This document shows positions 25,025 through 33,936 of a stretch of DNA of 64,000 nucleotides, piece by piece (position 1 is the stretch's first letter; every line of letters starts with the position of its first letter). A program made the position numbers and the translations under genes. The stretch is from Rhodanobacter sp. AS-Z3 (GTDB lineage: Bacteria > Pseudomonadota > Gammaproteobacteria > Xanthomonadales > Rhodanobacteraceae), in assembly GCF_029224025.1 (NCBI RefSeq), contig NZ_CP119392.1, forward strand, positions 643,001 to 707,000. The letters run 5' to 3'. Below the pieces are notes generated by a model. That model saw nothing but the letters and a program-made list of their open reading frames with translations, had not been told where the DNA came from and ran no database searches.

Positions 25025-26623
25025 TCAAACGGCACCAATAGCCGCCCGCAATGGCTCCAGTTGTTTCGCGTACTGGCGCCATTGATCGAGTCCGCGCGTG
25101 TGAATGGATTCGCGCACCTGCGCGCTGCTCGGTGTGGCGACCGGGGACGCGTTGAGCTCCGGATGCAGGCAGCTTTCTTCCATTGCCAGCCCGCAACGCT
25201 CAAGCACGGCGCGCAGTGTTGATTGCGGATCACTCACCAGCGCTGCATAGGAAACATCGAGCATCGCGCCCGGCAACTGTTCGTGCCAATGCCGGGTCAG
25301 TCGCGCGTACTGGTTGTAGAAATGGGCCAGTGCCTGCAGGTCGTAGCTGTACGACGACACATTGCCAAACATCGCCTTGAAGTTCGAGAAGCAGGTGTCC
25401 ATCGGATCGCGCACCATGTGCAGGATCGGCGCGTGCGGCAAGGCCCGGCGGATGAAGGCTACCATCTGGATATTGGCCGGCAGCTTGTCGATGTAGAACT
25501 TGCGGCCTTGCGCGCGCCACTGGGTCTGTTTCAGGTAGCGCGCGCCCAGCTCGGCATAGTCGATGTCGGCGCTGCGCTGGATGATCTTCAGCAGTCCGTC
25601 AGAGCGGGCTGGTGTGACGTCGGCTGACCAGTGTAGCTGCCGCCAGAAGTCCATCAGTTCGCCTGCCGATGCGATCGCGGAATGCCTCGACAAAGCGCGC
25701 TCCAGCAAGGTGCTACCGGTGCGTGGCATGCCCACTATGAAAATTGGCGTGGGTTCGTTGCATGAAGAAGGCGAACCGCACTGAATTTCGGCAGCGGACT
25801 CCATCGCGATCAAGGCGTCTACAAAAGCTGTTTGTCCGATGGCGTCGTAATGGTTGAGTTCGTGCATAAGCATGTTGCAGCGCTCAAGCGCAGGCCACGC
25901 CTCCACGTATTGTCCCAGGTCATCCAGAATCTTGAACTGTGCATACTCGAACTCTGCGCGCACAAACATCGCATCACAATCGTTGTCCACCAGAGGAAGT
26001 TTCTGCAGCTGATTTCGCACGGAGTCCAATCGACCAGACTCCAGGTTCTGCTTACCAAGGGTAACCAGCATCACTTCTGCGTCGGCGTAGTGCGGCCAGC
26101 GCCGCAAGCATTGATGCAACACGACGCGGGCTTTTTCGAACTCTCCTTGGAACTGCAGAAGCATTGCGTACAGATTAAGTTCGCCGGGTGAATTGACGCC
26201 AGCGGAAATGACTTTTTCCATTGCAAGCCTGGCAGGCTCGATCTCTCCCAATGTGAGGCGCAATTGCGCCTGTTCAACCAAAATTTCGGCAGGCAATGTG
26301 GGTGCGTGAGAAAGGAGATCCAGACAGCTTCTGGCGGCAAGCACTTCGCCAGTCGCCACAAGTCGCTCGGCAACGGCGACGATGAACGCCGCATCCCGAG
26401 GAAGTCGACGGGCAATTTGCAGAAGAACTGCGCTTGAGTTTTTTAGTTGGCCTCGTTTGAACAGAACGTTTGCAAGTTCTAGCCATGCTGCAATGTCGTC
26501 AGGAACTCTACACAAGAGCGACTCAAGTGCGCTTTGAGCGGCATCCCACTGCTCACTCTCCATGCAGTGGCGAACCAAGTCTCGCTGCGCTGCTTCTGTG
26601 GTGGAAACGATGTCTGAATTCAT
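25025..26623 (-). CDS. TPR-repeat sulfotransferase
   Basis: A 532-aa protein. Residues about 1-270 form degenerate tetratricopeptide helices. Residues about 290-520 form a sulfotransferase domain with PIFIVGMPRTGSTLLERAL (5'-phosphosulfate-binding loop, residues 293-311) and MVRDPMDTCFSNF (3'-phosphate-binding segment). The family moves sulfate from PAPS to carbohydrates, peptides or tyrosines. ATG 26623 removes an arginine-rich extension. It lies just downstream of the Oar-like TonB receptor gene on the same strand, a pairing often seen in Xanthomonadales; the substrate is unknown. Confidence 0.85.
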   Translation of the reverse strand: MNSDIVSTTEAAQRDLVRHCMESEQWDAAQSALESLLCRVPDDIAAWLELANVLFKRGQLKNSSAVLLQIARRLPRDAAFIVAVAERLVATGEVLAARSCLDLLSHAPTLPAEILVEQAQLRLTLGEIEPARLAMEKVISAGVNSPGELNLYAMLLQFQGEFEKARVVLHQCLRRWPHYADAEVMLVTLGKQNLESGRLDSVRNQLQKLPLVDNDCDAMFVRAEFEYAQFKILDDLGQYVEAWPALERCNMLMHELNHYDAIGQTAFVDALIAMESAAEIQCGSPSSCNEPTPIFIVGMPRTGSTLLERALSRHSAIASAGELMDFWRQLHWSADVTPARSDGLLKIIQRSADIDYAELGARYLKQTQWRAQGRKFYIDKLPANIQMVAFIRRALPHAPILHMVRDPMDTCFSNFKAMFGNVSSYSYDLQALAHFYNQYARLTRHWHEQLPGAMLDVSYAALVSDPQSTLRAVLERCGLAMEESCLHPELNASPVATPSSAQVRESIHTRGLDQWRQYAKQLEPLRAAIGAV

Positions 26624-26713
26624 CGTGGAATAGTAACGTCGGACACTCGGCCTATGTCGGTGTGCAGCTGCGCGCAATCGTGTGAATTTATGCGGTACGC
26701 CATTCTGCGGAAC

Positions 26714-26744
26714 AAAAAAACCACCGACCCGAGGGTCGGTGGTT
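26714..26744 (-). terminator. Rho-independent terminator of the Oar-like receptor gene
   Basis: Read on the minus strand, AACCACCGACC and its exact inverse flank a CTCG-type tetraloop (stem within 26719-26744), followed by seven T residues (26720-26714). It begins about 30 bp past the receptor stop codon. It separates the receptor transcript from the sulfotransferase gene, so the latter probably depends on partial read-through or its own promoter. Confidence 0.9.
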
Positions 26745-26774
26745 CTGTTGGCCAGTTTCAGCCGGTATCAGCTA

Positions 26775-29700
26775 TCAGTAGTCGTACTGCACCGAGATAC
26801 GAACGGTGCGCGGCGGTTGCCAGAAGATGCCGTCGCCATAGCTGTTGTTGATGTTGACGACGTCGGGCAGCGGCACCGGCTTTGCGTTGGGACCAAGGTT
26901 GTATGCGCTCTCGCCAGCCGCATCGGTCTGGACTGCGCGCTGTTGATTCAGTGCATTGATCACATCCAGATTGAAGCCGAGTTTGTGATCAGCAAACGCC
27001 GGCGCGTAATGCACGCCAAGGTTGAGCTGTTCGGTCCACGGAGTGTGGCCAGCCGAGCCCGGTGTGAAGCGAACACCGTGGCAGTAGTGGTAGTTGCCGC
27101 TGCCACCGGCATTGTAGCCGGCCGGGTCACCCACGCCATACGCGCCGTAGTAACCCAGGCACTCCTTCGGGGTGCCCGACTGTGCCAGCAAGGTGCCAGA
27201 CACCAGCCATTCCGGTGTGATCTGGTAAGCACCGCGGAAGCGGATCTGGTGCTTGCGGACGTTGCTCAGATCGCCATCCTGGCCATCCATCAGCTGCCAT
27301 GCATCCCAGTCTTCGGTCTTGGACACGTCGCCTTGGCCGAAGTCGGAACGCACCTGACCCTCGGTGTTGCCGAAGCCGCGGCTGAAGGTGTAGTCCACAC
27401 GGCCCATCCACTTGCCGTCGAATGGATGCTCGAGGTACAGGTTCATGGAGCCGATCTTGCGGCGAACCCCGTTGATGAAGCCCCAGTCTTGCTGGGTCAT
27501 CGGGACGATGACGCTGTTACCGCCGCCGTTTTTGCTGATCAACATGTCGTTGGTCAGGCCGGGGTTGATCAGACGGCACGAAGCCGGGCCGTAGATCGAG
27601 TCTGAATAGTCATTCGGATCAAGACCCATGCCGGTCATCTTGGTCGCAATCCGATCCGGCGAGCACTCGTCGTCGATAGCAGTCTTCAGATCACGCCACG
27701 AAGCCTTGGCACCGTAGGTCCAGTTGTCGTTGAGCTTCTTGTCAAAGCCGGCGATGAACTCATCCACGTACTCTGGCTTCAAGTTGCGCGCGGTGACTTC
27801 CTTGGCATCCTTGGGCAGGCCGTACTCGCCATCGGGCGACGTTGCCGGACCCTGAGAAACCAGACCAGTCGGGACGCCGTTTGCGTCGATGCCGGAATAG
27901 TTGAACTTCTCGGTGAGGTAGGTCGACCGGTTCGCAGCACGTTCAGCTGCATTGTCCGGCAAGGCCAGATAGTAACGACCAACGTTGCCGTAGATCTTGA
28001 ACGAAGAATCGCCGTTCACGTCCCAGCTGGCGCCGATACGGGGCTCCCACTGGTTCTTTTCGTCGACGAAGGCCTTGCCCACATCGTTATAGTTGGTGAA
28101 GTGATCGTTGCGCACGCCAATGCTCAGCAACACATTGGACGAGACCTGCCAGTCATCCTGCAAATAGTAGGCCTTCTGGGTCGCAGTCATACTGGTGGCC
28201 CAGCCGACGGTGCGCTTCTGCACGTAGGTGGGGTAGTAACGCCAGTAGTAGTTGACCGCCGGGTTGAACGGATTTTGCTGATCCGGACCCTGATGTGCGG
28301 CCGCATAATTCATGTTGTCGATACCGACGGCGAAGTCGTGATCGCCAAGGCGATAATCGAAATCGACACGCAAACCATGGGTAGCGTTGGTTGCCTTCGG
28401 CGACACCCAAGTGGTGTTGCCTTGCGCGTTGACGATGCCATTCGGGCCGGTACCAGGCGGCAGGTAGGCCGGGTTCTGGTTATACGGACGCGAGATAAAC
28501 GGCAGCGGGCTCTTGTTGCCGTAGATGGTCGGGTCCTGGAAATGGGCCTTGCCGTACAGGATGCTCAGCGTGGCCGAGTCGGTGATGTAGCTGGTGAAAT
28601 GACCCAGGTAGAACTGCGCGTTGTCCTTGGTCACATCGTTCGGGTTGGAGAACGCACCCGATTTCAGCGTGCTGTTGTTAAAGACGTAGGTCGATCCGGC
28701 ACCGTCGGACTCGCGGTTGTTCAGCGCGGTCAGTTCCAGGATGTTGCTGTCGTTGATGTTCCAGTCCAACTTGCCGTAGAACTTGGTGTGCGTGTCGCTG
28801 AGGTACTGGACCTTCTGCGAGGCAGCAGATTCCACGTTGGTGACCTGCGACTTGGTGGTTTCGGCGGCCAGGAAGAGGAACAGCTTGTCCTTGATCAGCG
28901 GGCCACCCAGGTAGGCGGAGTAGGTGGTGTCCCAACGCTTGTTGTCGTTGCGATACTGGTTCAGCGTACCCGGCTTGCTTGGATCTTCAAGCTCATAATG
29001 CGTGACGCCGTTGAGGCTGTTCGGATTGGCGAGGTCAGCGGGGATCGCCGGATTGCCGTAGCGATTGTTGACCGGCGAGCTTTCGAGGAAGCGCGGCGAC
29101 CACACCACCTGGCCACCGAAGTGCCATTCGTTGGTGCCGCGCTTGCCGAGCTGGTTGATCACGCCGCCGTCGGAACGACCGTACTTGGCGTTGTAGCCGC
29201 CGGTCAGGGTTTCCTGCTGGTCAATCGCGCCGTAAGGCAGCGAGAAGCCACCGAGGTTCTTGTACGGTTCGCCGGTGTTGTAGCCGTTCACGTAATAGGC
29301 ATTCTCCGACACGCTGGAGCCGCCGAAGGCGACGGCGTTGCCGAAGTAGCTGGAACCCTTGACCGTGCCCGGTGCCAGCAGCGCGATGGACTCCGCATTG
29401 CGACCGATCGGCAGCCGCTGCAGGTCGGCGGCAGTGATGACGGTGCTTGAATTGACGCTGGAAACGTCGATGGACGGCAGCGCATTGGCCTGCACCGTGA
29501 CGGCGCTGAGCGAAGTTGTTTCGGCATTGAAGGTGACGTTCGAACCCGCTCCGGGAGCCAGCGAGACATTCTTCGAATCGACAACCGCGCCATTCTTCTT
29601 GAGCGAGACCGTGTAGGTACCCACCGGCACGTTGCTGATCTGGAAGCGACCGGCGCTGTCGACAGCCACTTCACGGGACAGGCCCGAGGTGTTGGTGGCA

Positions 29701-29852
29701 ACGACGGTTTCGCCAGCGGCGGCAGGTGCCTGACCGAAGATCGAGCCCGTGGTGGACTGGGCCATGGCGACGCCGCCAAGGCTCATGCTCAGTGCCAGCG
29801 CCAGCGCGGTGCGGCGCCAGCCTGGATTGCGATTTTTATTGTGGCTGCTCAT
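26775..29852 (-). CDS. Oar-like TonB-dependent outer-membrane receptor
   Basis: A 1,025-aa protein with a signal peptide (about residues 1-32, ending VAMAQ). A carboxypeptidase-regulatory-like beta sandwich follows (about 35-115; GSIFGQAPAAAGETVVATN, FQISNVPVGTYTVSLKKNG), then a plug domain (ITAADLQRLPIGRNAESIAL) and a large 22-strand barrel ending in RTVRISVQYDY with the terminal aromatic residue typical of outer-membrane proteins. Oar-like receptors import large or complex ligands with TonB energy. ATG 29852 has GGGGAGA upstream; the longer frame only adds non-coding sequence. Confidence 0.9.
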   Translation of the reverse strand: MSSHNKNRNPGWRRTALALALSMSLGGVAMAQSTTGSIFGQAPAAAGETVVATNTSGLSREVAVDSAGRFQISNVPVGTYTVSLKKNGAVVDSKNVSLAPGAGSNVTFNAETTSLSAVTVQANALPSIDVSSVNSSTVITAADLQRLPIGRNAESIALLAPGTVKGSSYFGNAVAFGGSSVSENAYYVNGYNTGEPYKNLGGFSLPYGAIDQQETLTGGYNAKYGRSDGGVINQLGKRGTNEWHFGGQVVWSPRFLESSPVNNRYGNPAIPADLANPNSLNGVTHYELEDPSKPGTLNQYRNDNKRWDTTYSAYLGGPLIKDKLFLFLAAETTKSQVTNVESAASQKVQYLSDTHTKFYGKLDWNINDSNILELTALNNRESDGAGSTYVFNNSTLKSGAFSNPNDVTKDNAQFYLGHFTSYITDSATLSILYGKAHFQDPTIYGNKSPLPFISRPYNQNPAYLPPGTGPNGIVNAQGNTTWVSPKATNATHGLRVDFDYRLGDHDFAVGIDNMNYAAAHQGPDQQNPFNPAVNYYWRYYPTYVQKRTVGWATSMTATQKAYYLQDDWQVSSNVLLSIGVRNDHFTNYNDVGKAFVDEKNQWEPRIGASWDVNGDSSFKIYGNVGRYYLALPDNAAERAANRSTYLTEKFNYSGIDANGVPTGLVSQGPATSPDGEYGLPKDAKEVTARNLKPEYVDEFIAGFDKKLNDNWTYGAKASWRDLKTAIDDECSPDRIATKMTGMGLDPNDYSDSIYGPASCRLINPGLTNDMLISKNGGGNSVIVPMTQQDWGFINGVRRKIGSMNLYLEHPFDGKWMGRVDYTFSRGFGNTEGQVRSDFGQGDVSKTEDWDAWQLMDGQDGDLSNVRKHQIRFRGAYQITPEWLVSGTLLAQSGTPKECLGYYGAYGVGDPAGYNAGGSGNYHYCHGVRFTPGSAGHTPWTEQLNLGVHYAPAFADHKLGFNLDVINALNQQRAVQTDAAGESAYNLGPNAKPVPLPDVVNINNSYGDGIFWQPPRTVRISVQYDY

Positions 29853-30237
29853 TGGTAATGAATCTCCCCGGATTGAAGGCCCGAAAGCCGAGTGACGTAA
29901 TTCAAAGTAGATAGTTGGACAGCATGCCGAACGCGCACTGGTCAAGCACAGACTGAAATTCGCCGAATATTCCTGGTGGTCAGGCAGATAGCCCATGCCG
30001 TCGCCTTGTAGCCATTGCATCCAGCAGCCGGCTGCTCCGAACATAAATCCACTCAATTGCTGGCGTCAACAAAATGTTCAATAAATATTATTAATCAGTA
30101 AAAACTTGCGATATTTATAGGCAATAACGCAAGTCCTTGCGTTTATAAGCAAGGCTATCCTGGCTTTCCTCGCGCAAAGCCTTGAATTTCGGAATTTCAT
30201 GATGAAATGCAGCGGGCATTTGAAAAGAAGTCGTTAA
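29853..30237. promoter_or_regulatory. AT-rich control region of the Oar-like receptor with a palindromic operator candidate
   Basis: This 385-bp stretch holds no gene. It is far more AT-rich than its surroundings between about 30060 and 30180. It contains AACGCAAGTCCTTGCGTT (30126-30143), with perfect 8-bp arms around a TC centre, and further TTGCG/GCAAGG half-sites on both sides. The pattern suits a LacI-type or similar dimeric regulator. The IS5 element is inserted at its left-hand distal end (30238). Confidence 0.5.
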
Positions 30238-31427
30238 GGATGCTCTGATCAATTAAGTTCAAAATGGCCGTCCAGACGGCCGTGCTAAAAATATGGATTG
30301 ACTACGACGAAAAGGCAGATTGTGAGGCATATCGCCGCCATCGCCGTGCTGGGTTACCCCCAATCGCCTCGATTTCCCGCCTCACAGGCGCACCTCCCCT
30401 GCGGACGCTAGCAACGTTCGTCGCACCATCCACAGATTCGATAGCGCGAACAGCGTGAGTATCTGAGCGGTGTTCTTGAGCAAGCCCTTGAAGCGCACCT
30501 TCTGATAGCCGAACTGCCGCTTCACCACCCGGAACGGATGCTCCACCTTGGCTCGAACCGCGGCCTTCATGTGCTCGGTGTGCTTGACCGCATCCTTCAA
30601 CTCGCCCTCGGGCATCGCCTTCACGCTGCCGCGTTTGGCCGCGATATGCCACGTGCGGCCGCGCTTGGGTGCCCGTTTCTCGGCGCCTTGGTAGCCGGCA
30701 TCGGCATGCACCGTCTTCTCTTGGCCGTGCAGCAACTTGTCCACTTCCGTCACGTCGCCCACGTTGGCAGGTGTCGTGGTTACCGTGTGCACCAGCCCCG
30801 ATTCCACGTCCACCCCGATGTGCGCTTTCATGCCGAAGTACCACTGCTGGCCCTTCTTCGTCTGGCGCATGTCCGGGTCACGCTGTTTGTCCGCATTCTT
30901 GGTCGAGGACGGCGCCTGAATGATCGTGGCATCCACGATCGTGCCCTGGCGTAGCAACAGGCCCTGGCCGCTCAGGTGCGCATTGACCGCTTCGAAGATC
31001 TTCACCGCCAGGCCGTGCTGCTCCAGGAAGCGACGGAACTTCAGGATCGTCGACTCGTCCGGAATCGCGTCCTCGTTCAGCTCCAGCCCGGCAAACCGGC
31101 GCATGGACTCTATCTCGTACAACGCATCTTCCATCGCTGGATCGCTCAGTGCGTACCACTGCTGCATGAAGTGGATCCGCAGCATCGTCGATGCCGCCAT
31201 CGGCGGGCGACCGCGACGACCGGAGGTCGGATAGCTCGGTTCGATCAGCGCCAGCAGGTCGGCCCACGGCACGACTTTGTCCATCTCACCCAGAAACCGC
31301 TCACGACGTGTCGGCTTCTTCTTGACTTCAAAACTCAACGAGGCGAACGAACGCTGCTTCATCGGCGATGGGCTTCCTGGGGACTGCTGGCTATGATGCC
31401 GCAGACGGGGAATAAATCAGAGCATCC
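30238..31427 (-). mobile_element. IS5-family insertion sequence, intact, 1,190 bp
   Basis: The 12-bp terminal inverted repeats are perfect: GGATGCTCTGAT at 30238-30249 and its inverse at 31416-31427. Both ends are flanked by TTAA (30234-30237 and 31428-31431), fitting the YTAR target duplication of the IS5 group. The element encodes one transposase. Perfect ends and an open transposase frame suggest a recent, possibly still active insertion between the Oar-like receptor control region and the cobalamin riboswitch. Confidence 0.92.
30382..31362 (-). CDS. IS5-family transposase
   Basis: A 326-aa DDE transposase. The N terminus matches the IS5-group DNA-binding region (PTRRERFLGEMDKVVPWADL, MLRIHFMQQWYALSDPAMED). 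Catalytic residues lie in GTIVDATIIQAPSSTKN (first Asp), VHADAGYQG (second Asp) and AAVRAKVEHPFRVVKRQFGY (Glu in the R-x3-E-x6-K signature). It ends with the usual RFKGLLKNTAQ block. Full length with no frameshift. Confidence 0.93.
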   Translation of the reverse strand: MKQRSFASLSFEVKKKPTRRERFLGEMDKVVPWADLLALIEPSYPTSGRRGRPPMAASTMLRIHFMQQWYALSDPAMEDALYEIESMRRFAGLELNEDAIPDESTILKFRRFLEQHGLAVKIFEAVNAHLSGQGLLLRQGTIVDATIIQAPSSTKNADKQRDPDMRQTKKGQQWYFGMKAHIGVDVESGLVHTVTTTPANVGDVTEVDKLLHGQEKTVHADAGYQGAEKRAPKRGRTWHIAAKRGSVKAMPEGELKDAVKHTEHMKAAVRAKVEHPFRVVKRQFGYQKVRFKGLLKNTAQILTLFALSNLWMVRRTLLASAGEVRL

Positions 31428-31566
31428 TTAACGCGCAGCGGTCAACCCGAACCATCTCGTCGGACGTTCTCGTTGACTTCGGCAAGGCCCTTCCTGGAGT
31501 GGGCTGAATTGTTGCTCGCCAAAACGGATGGCGTTGCACCCCAGCGGCGTTGCCAATACAGTGGCG

Positions 31567-31772
31567 CGGTTCAGGTGTCCCGCAGGCTTCGTGCCGAGGG
31601 ATGAAACGGGAAGCCGGTGCGTGGTGTTCACTAACACTGCAAGGCCGGCGCTGCCCCCGCAACGGTAAGCGAGATCCACGACCGGCGAATGCCACTGTGC
31701 TTGTGCACGGGAAGGCGCCGTTCGGGGCATGCAGGAAACCGCATGCCACTCGTCAGCCCGGAGACCGGCCCG
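31567..31772 (+). ncRNA. Cobalamin riboswitch (AdoCbl aptamer)
   Basis: The conserved core elements occur in order: GGTTCAGGTGTCCCGC at the 5' side, GGGAAGCCGGTGCG, GCTGCCCCCGCAACGGTAAG, the B12-box area with GCCACTG and GGGAAGGCG, and CAGCCCGGAGACCGGCC at the 3' end. It lies 143 bp upstream of the btuB start on the same strand. Known cobalamin riboswitches repress btuB expression when adenosylcobalamin binds. The IS5 element ends 140 bp upstream and does not damage it. Confidence 0.93.
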
Positions 31773-31914
31773 AACGATTCCTGGTGGCTCGCGGTGGGCG
31801 AGGCCGAACCGCGTGTCGGTCGCTGCTGGCTGCCCGTTGTTTCGTCTTTCCTCTGTTTGCTTCCAGTCCATGACATTGATGGGCCGTGCGCGGGTGCGCG
31901 GCCGAGGATCGGAA

Positions 31915-33765
31915 ATGAAGAAGACTTTGCTGGCAGCGACGCTGCTCGGTTTCACCGTTGCGGCGCATGCCGCCGACCAGGGCGAGGCGACCAATCCCGG
32001 GGCGGTGATTGTCACCGCCACGCGTACCGCGATCACGGTGGACGACGCGCTGTCGTCGGTCAGCGTGATCACCCGCGCTGATATCGAGCGCCTGCAGCCG
32101 CTGTCCGTGGCCGACCTGCTGACCGGGTTGCCCGGGGTGAGCTTTGCCAATAGCGGCGGCTACGGCCAGCAGACCTCGCTGTTCCTGCGTGGGACCAATT
32201 CGGCACATACGCTGGTGTTGATCGACGGCGTGCGCATCGGCGGCATCGGCAGCGGGCTGGCCGCGTTCGAGCAGTTGCCGGTGGAGCAGATCGAACGGAT
32301 CGAAGTGGTGCGTGGGCCGCGCTCCAGCCTCTACGGCGCCGACGCGATCGGCGGCGTGATCCAGATCTTCACCCGGCACGGCTCGCCCGACGGCGGTCTG
32401 CTGTCTTCGTTCAGTGTCACCACGGGCAGCCACAATCTGTTGCGCGGCCAGTTCGGCCTGTCCGGCGGTAGTGACCACGGCTGGTACAACGTCGCCGTGG
32501 GTGCGCAGCACACGCGCGGCATCAATGCCTGTCGCGATGGTGCGGGCACGGTGTTCGCCGGCTGCTATGCGAATGAGCCGGACAACGATCCGTACCGCAA
32601 CGAAAACCTGGTGGCCAACGGTGGCTACCGCTGGGACAACGGCGCCGAACTCAGCGGCAGCTGGCTGCGCAGCCTGGGCGAGATTCATTTCGACGGCAGT
32701 TACCAGAACCGCAGCCGCACCGTGCAGCAGACGGCCGGAACCGCCTTCAGCATCAACCCGCTGCAAGCTTGGAAGACCACGCTGAGCGTGGGCCAGAACC
32801 TGGATCGTTACGATAATTACGAGAACCAGAACTTCGTCGGCTACATCTACTCGCGGCGCAACCAGGCTTCATGGCAGAACGATGTCAGCCTCGCCGCCAA
32901 TCAATTGCTGACCCTGGGCATCGACTGGCAGGGCGAGAAGATTGCCAGCGACACCGGATACCTCGCCAGCCTTCGCAACAACACCGGGAGCTACGTTCAG
33001 TACCAGGGCAGCTTTGGCCGCAACGAACTGCAGTTGTCAGCGCGCCGCGATCACAACAGCCAGTTCGGCGATCACAATACTGGCGCCGCCGCGTGGGGTT
33101 ATCACTTTGATGGCGGTCTGAAATTGTCGGCCAGCTACGGCAGTGCGTTCCACGCGCCGACGTTCAATGACCTTTATTACCCGTATGGCAGTGGTAACCC
33201 GACCCTGAAGCCGGAGCAGTCACGCAGCGCCGAGTTGGGCCTGAGCCAGCAACTGTCGTCGTGGAACTGGGCGTTGAATGCCTACCAGACTCGCATCGAC
33301 CAGCTGATCGCGCTGGACAGCAACTACTTTCCAATGAACATCAGCAAGGTTCGCATCCGCGGTGTGGAAGCCCAGCTTGGCGTGACGCTCGCCGGCTGGC
33401 AGCTGCAGGGCTATGCGACGTGGTTGCAACCGCGCAACGACGATGGCGGGGCGAACGACGGCAACGTGTTGCCACGCCGGCCCGAACACACCGCGCGGAT
33501 TGATCTGGATCGGCGCATCGGCGATTGGGGCATCGGCGCCACCGTCAATGGTGCCGGTCGCAGTTTCGACGACGTCGGCAACCGTCATCCCCTCGGCGGT
33601 TATGCCACCACCGACCTGCGTGCGAGCTGGCACTTCGCACCCAGCTGGCAGCTGGAGGCGCGCCTTGCCAACGTGTTCAATCACCACTACGAAACCGTCT
33701 GGTACTTCAACCAGCCCGGACGAACGGGTTTCCTGACCTTGCGTTACAGCCCGACCTTGCGCTGA
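31915..33765 (+). CDS. btuB: BtuB-like TonB-dependent vitamin B12 receptor
   Basis: A 616-aa outer-membrane receptor with a signal peptide (MKKTLLAATLLGFTVAAHAA), a TonB box near GAVIVTATRT, and a plug domain (VSVITRADIERLQPLSVADL; FLRGTNSAHTLVLIDGVRIG; IEVVRGPRSSLYGADAIGGV). A 22-strand barrel ends in RTGFLTLRYSPTLR. The upstream cobalamin riboswitch supports cobalamin as ligand. ATG 31915 follows GAGGATCGGAA; the longer frame covers the riboswitch 3' part and is not used. No btuCDF genes are in the window. Confidence 0.9.
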   Translation: MKKTLLAATLLGFTVAAHAADQGEATNPGAVIVTATRTAITVDDALSSVSVITRADIERLQPLSVADLLTGLPGVSFANSGGYGQQTSLFLRGTNSAHTLVLIDGVRIGGIGSGLAAFEQLPVEQIERIEVVRGPRSSLYGADAIGGVIQIFTRHGSPDGGLLSSFSVTTGSHNLLRGQFGLSGGSDHGWYNVAVGAQHTRGINACRDGAGTVFAGCYANEPDNDPYRNENLVANGGYRWDNGAELSGSWLRSLGEIHFDGSYQNRSRTVQQTAGTAFSINPLQAWKTTLSVGQNLDRYDNYENQNFVGYIYSRRNQASWQNDVSLAANQLLTLGIDWQGEKIASDTGYLASLRNNTGSYVQYQGSFGRNELQLSARRDHNSQFGDHNTGAAAWGYHFDGGLKLSASYGSAFHAPTFNDLYYPYGSGNPTLKPEQSRSAELGLSQQLSSWNWALNAYQTRIDQLIALDSNYFPMNISKVRIRGVEAQLGVTLAGWQLQGYATWLQPRNDDGGANDGNVLPRRPEHTARIDLDRRIGDWGIGATVNGAGRSFDDVGNRHPLGGYATTDLRASWHFAPSWQLEARLANVFNHHYETVWYFNQPGRTGFLTLRYSPTLR

Positions 33766-33936
33766 GCGAACAACGCCATCAAGCCGGCAGGGAGGCCGGC
33801 ACGTGGACACCAGGGAAGGACTGAGGATGCGGAATGAACAGGGACGTTCACTTCCTTGACCGTGCGTGCAATTGCCGACGCCCAGGTTGCCGGCAGCAGG
33901 CCCTCTCCCGTTATGCTTGCGCGTCCGGGAGGCCAT

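Noticed and set aside
30264..30458. A small + strand open frame over the left end of the IS element
   Set aside because: It crosses the terminal region of the IS and lies antisense to the transposase 3' end, with no domain.
31729..31914. An extended btuB N terminus
   Set aside because: This stretch holds the riboswitch 3' half and its linker to btuB; the signal peptide starts at 31915.
33781..33802. A GCCGGC hairpin after btuB as a terminator
   Set aside because: The stem is only 6 bp and no T tract follows.
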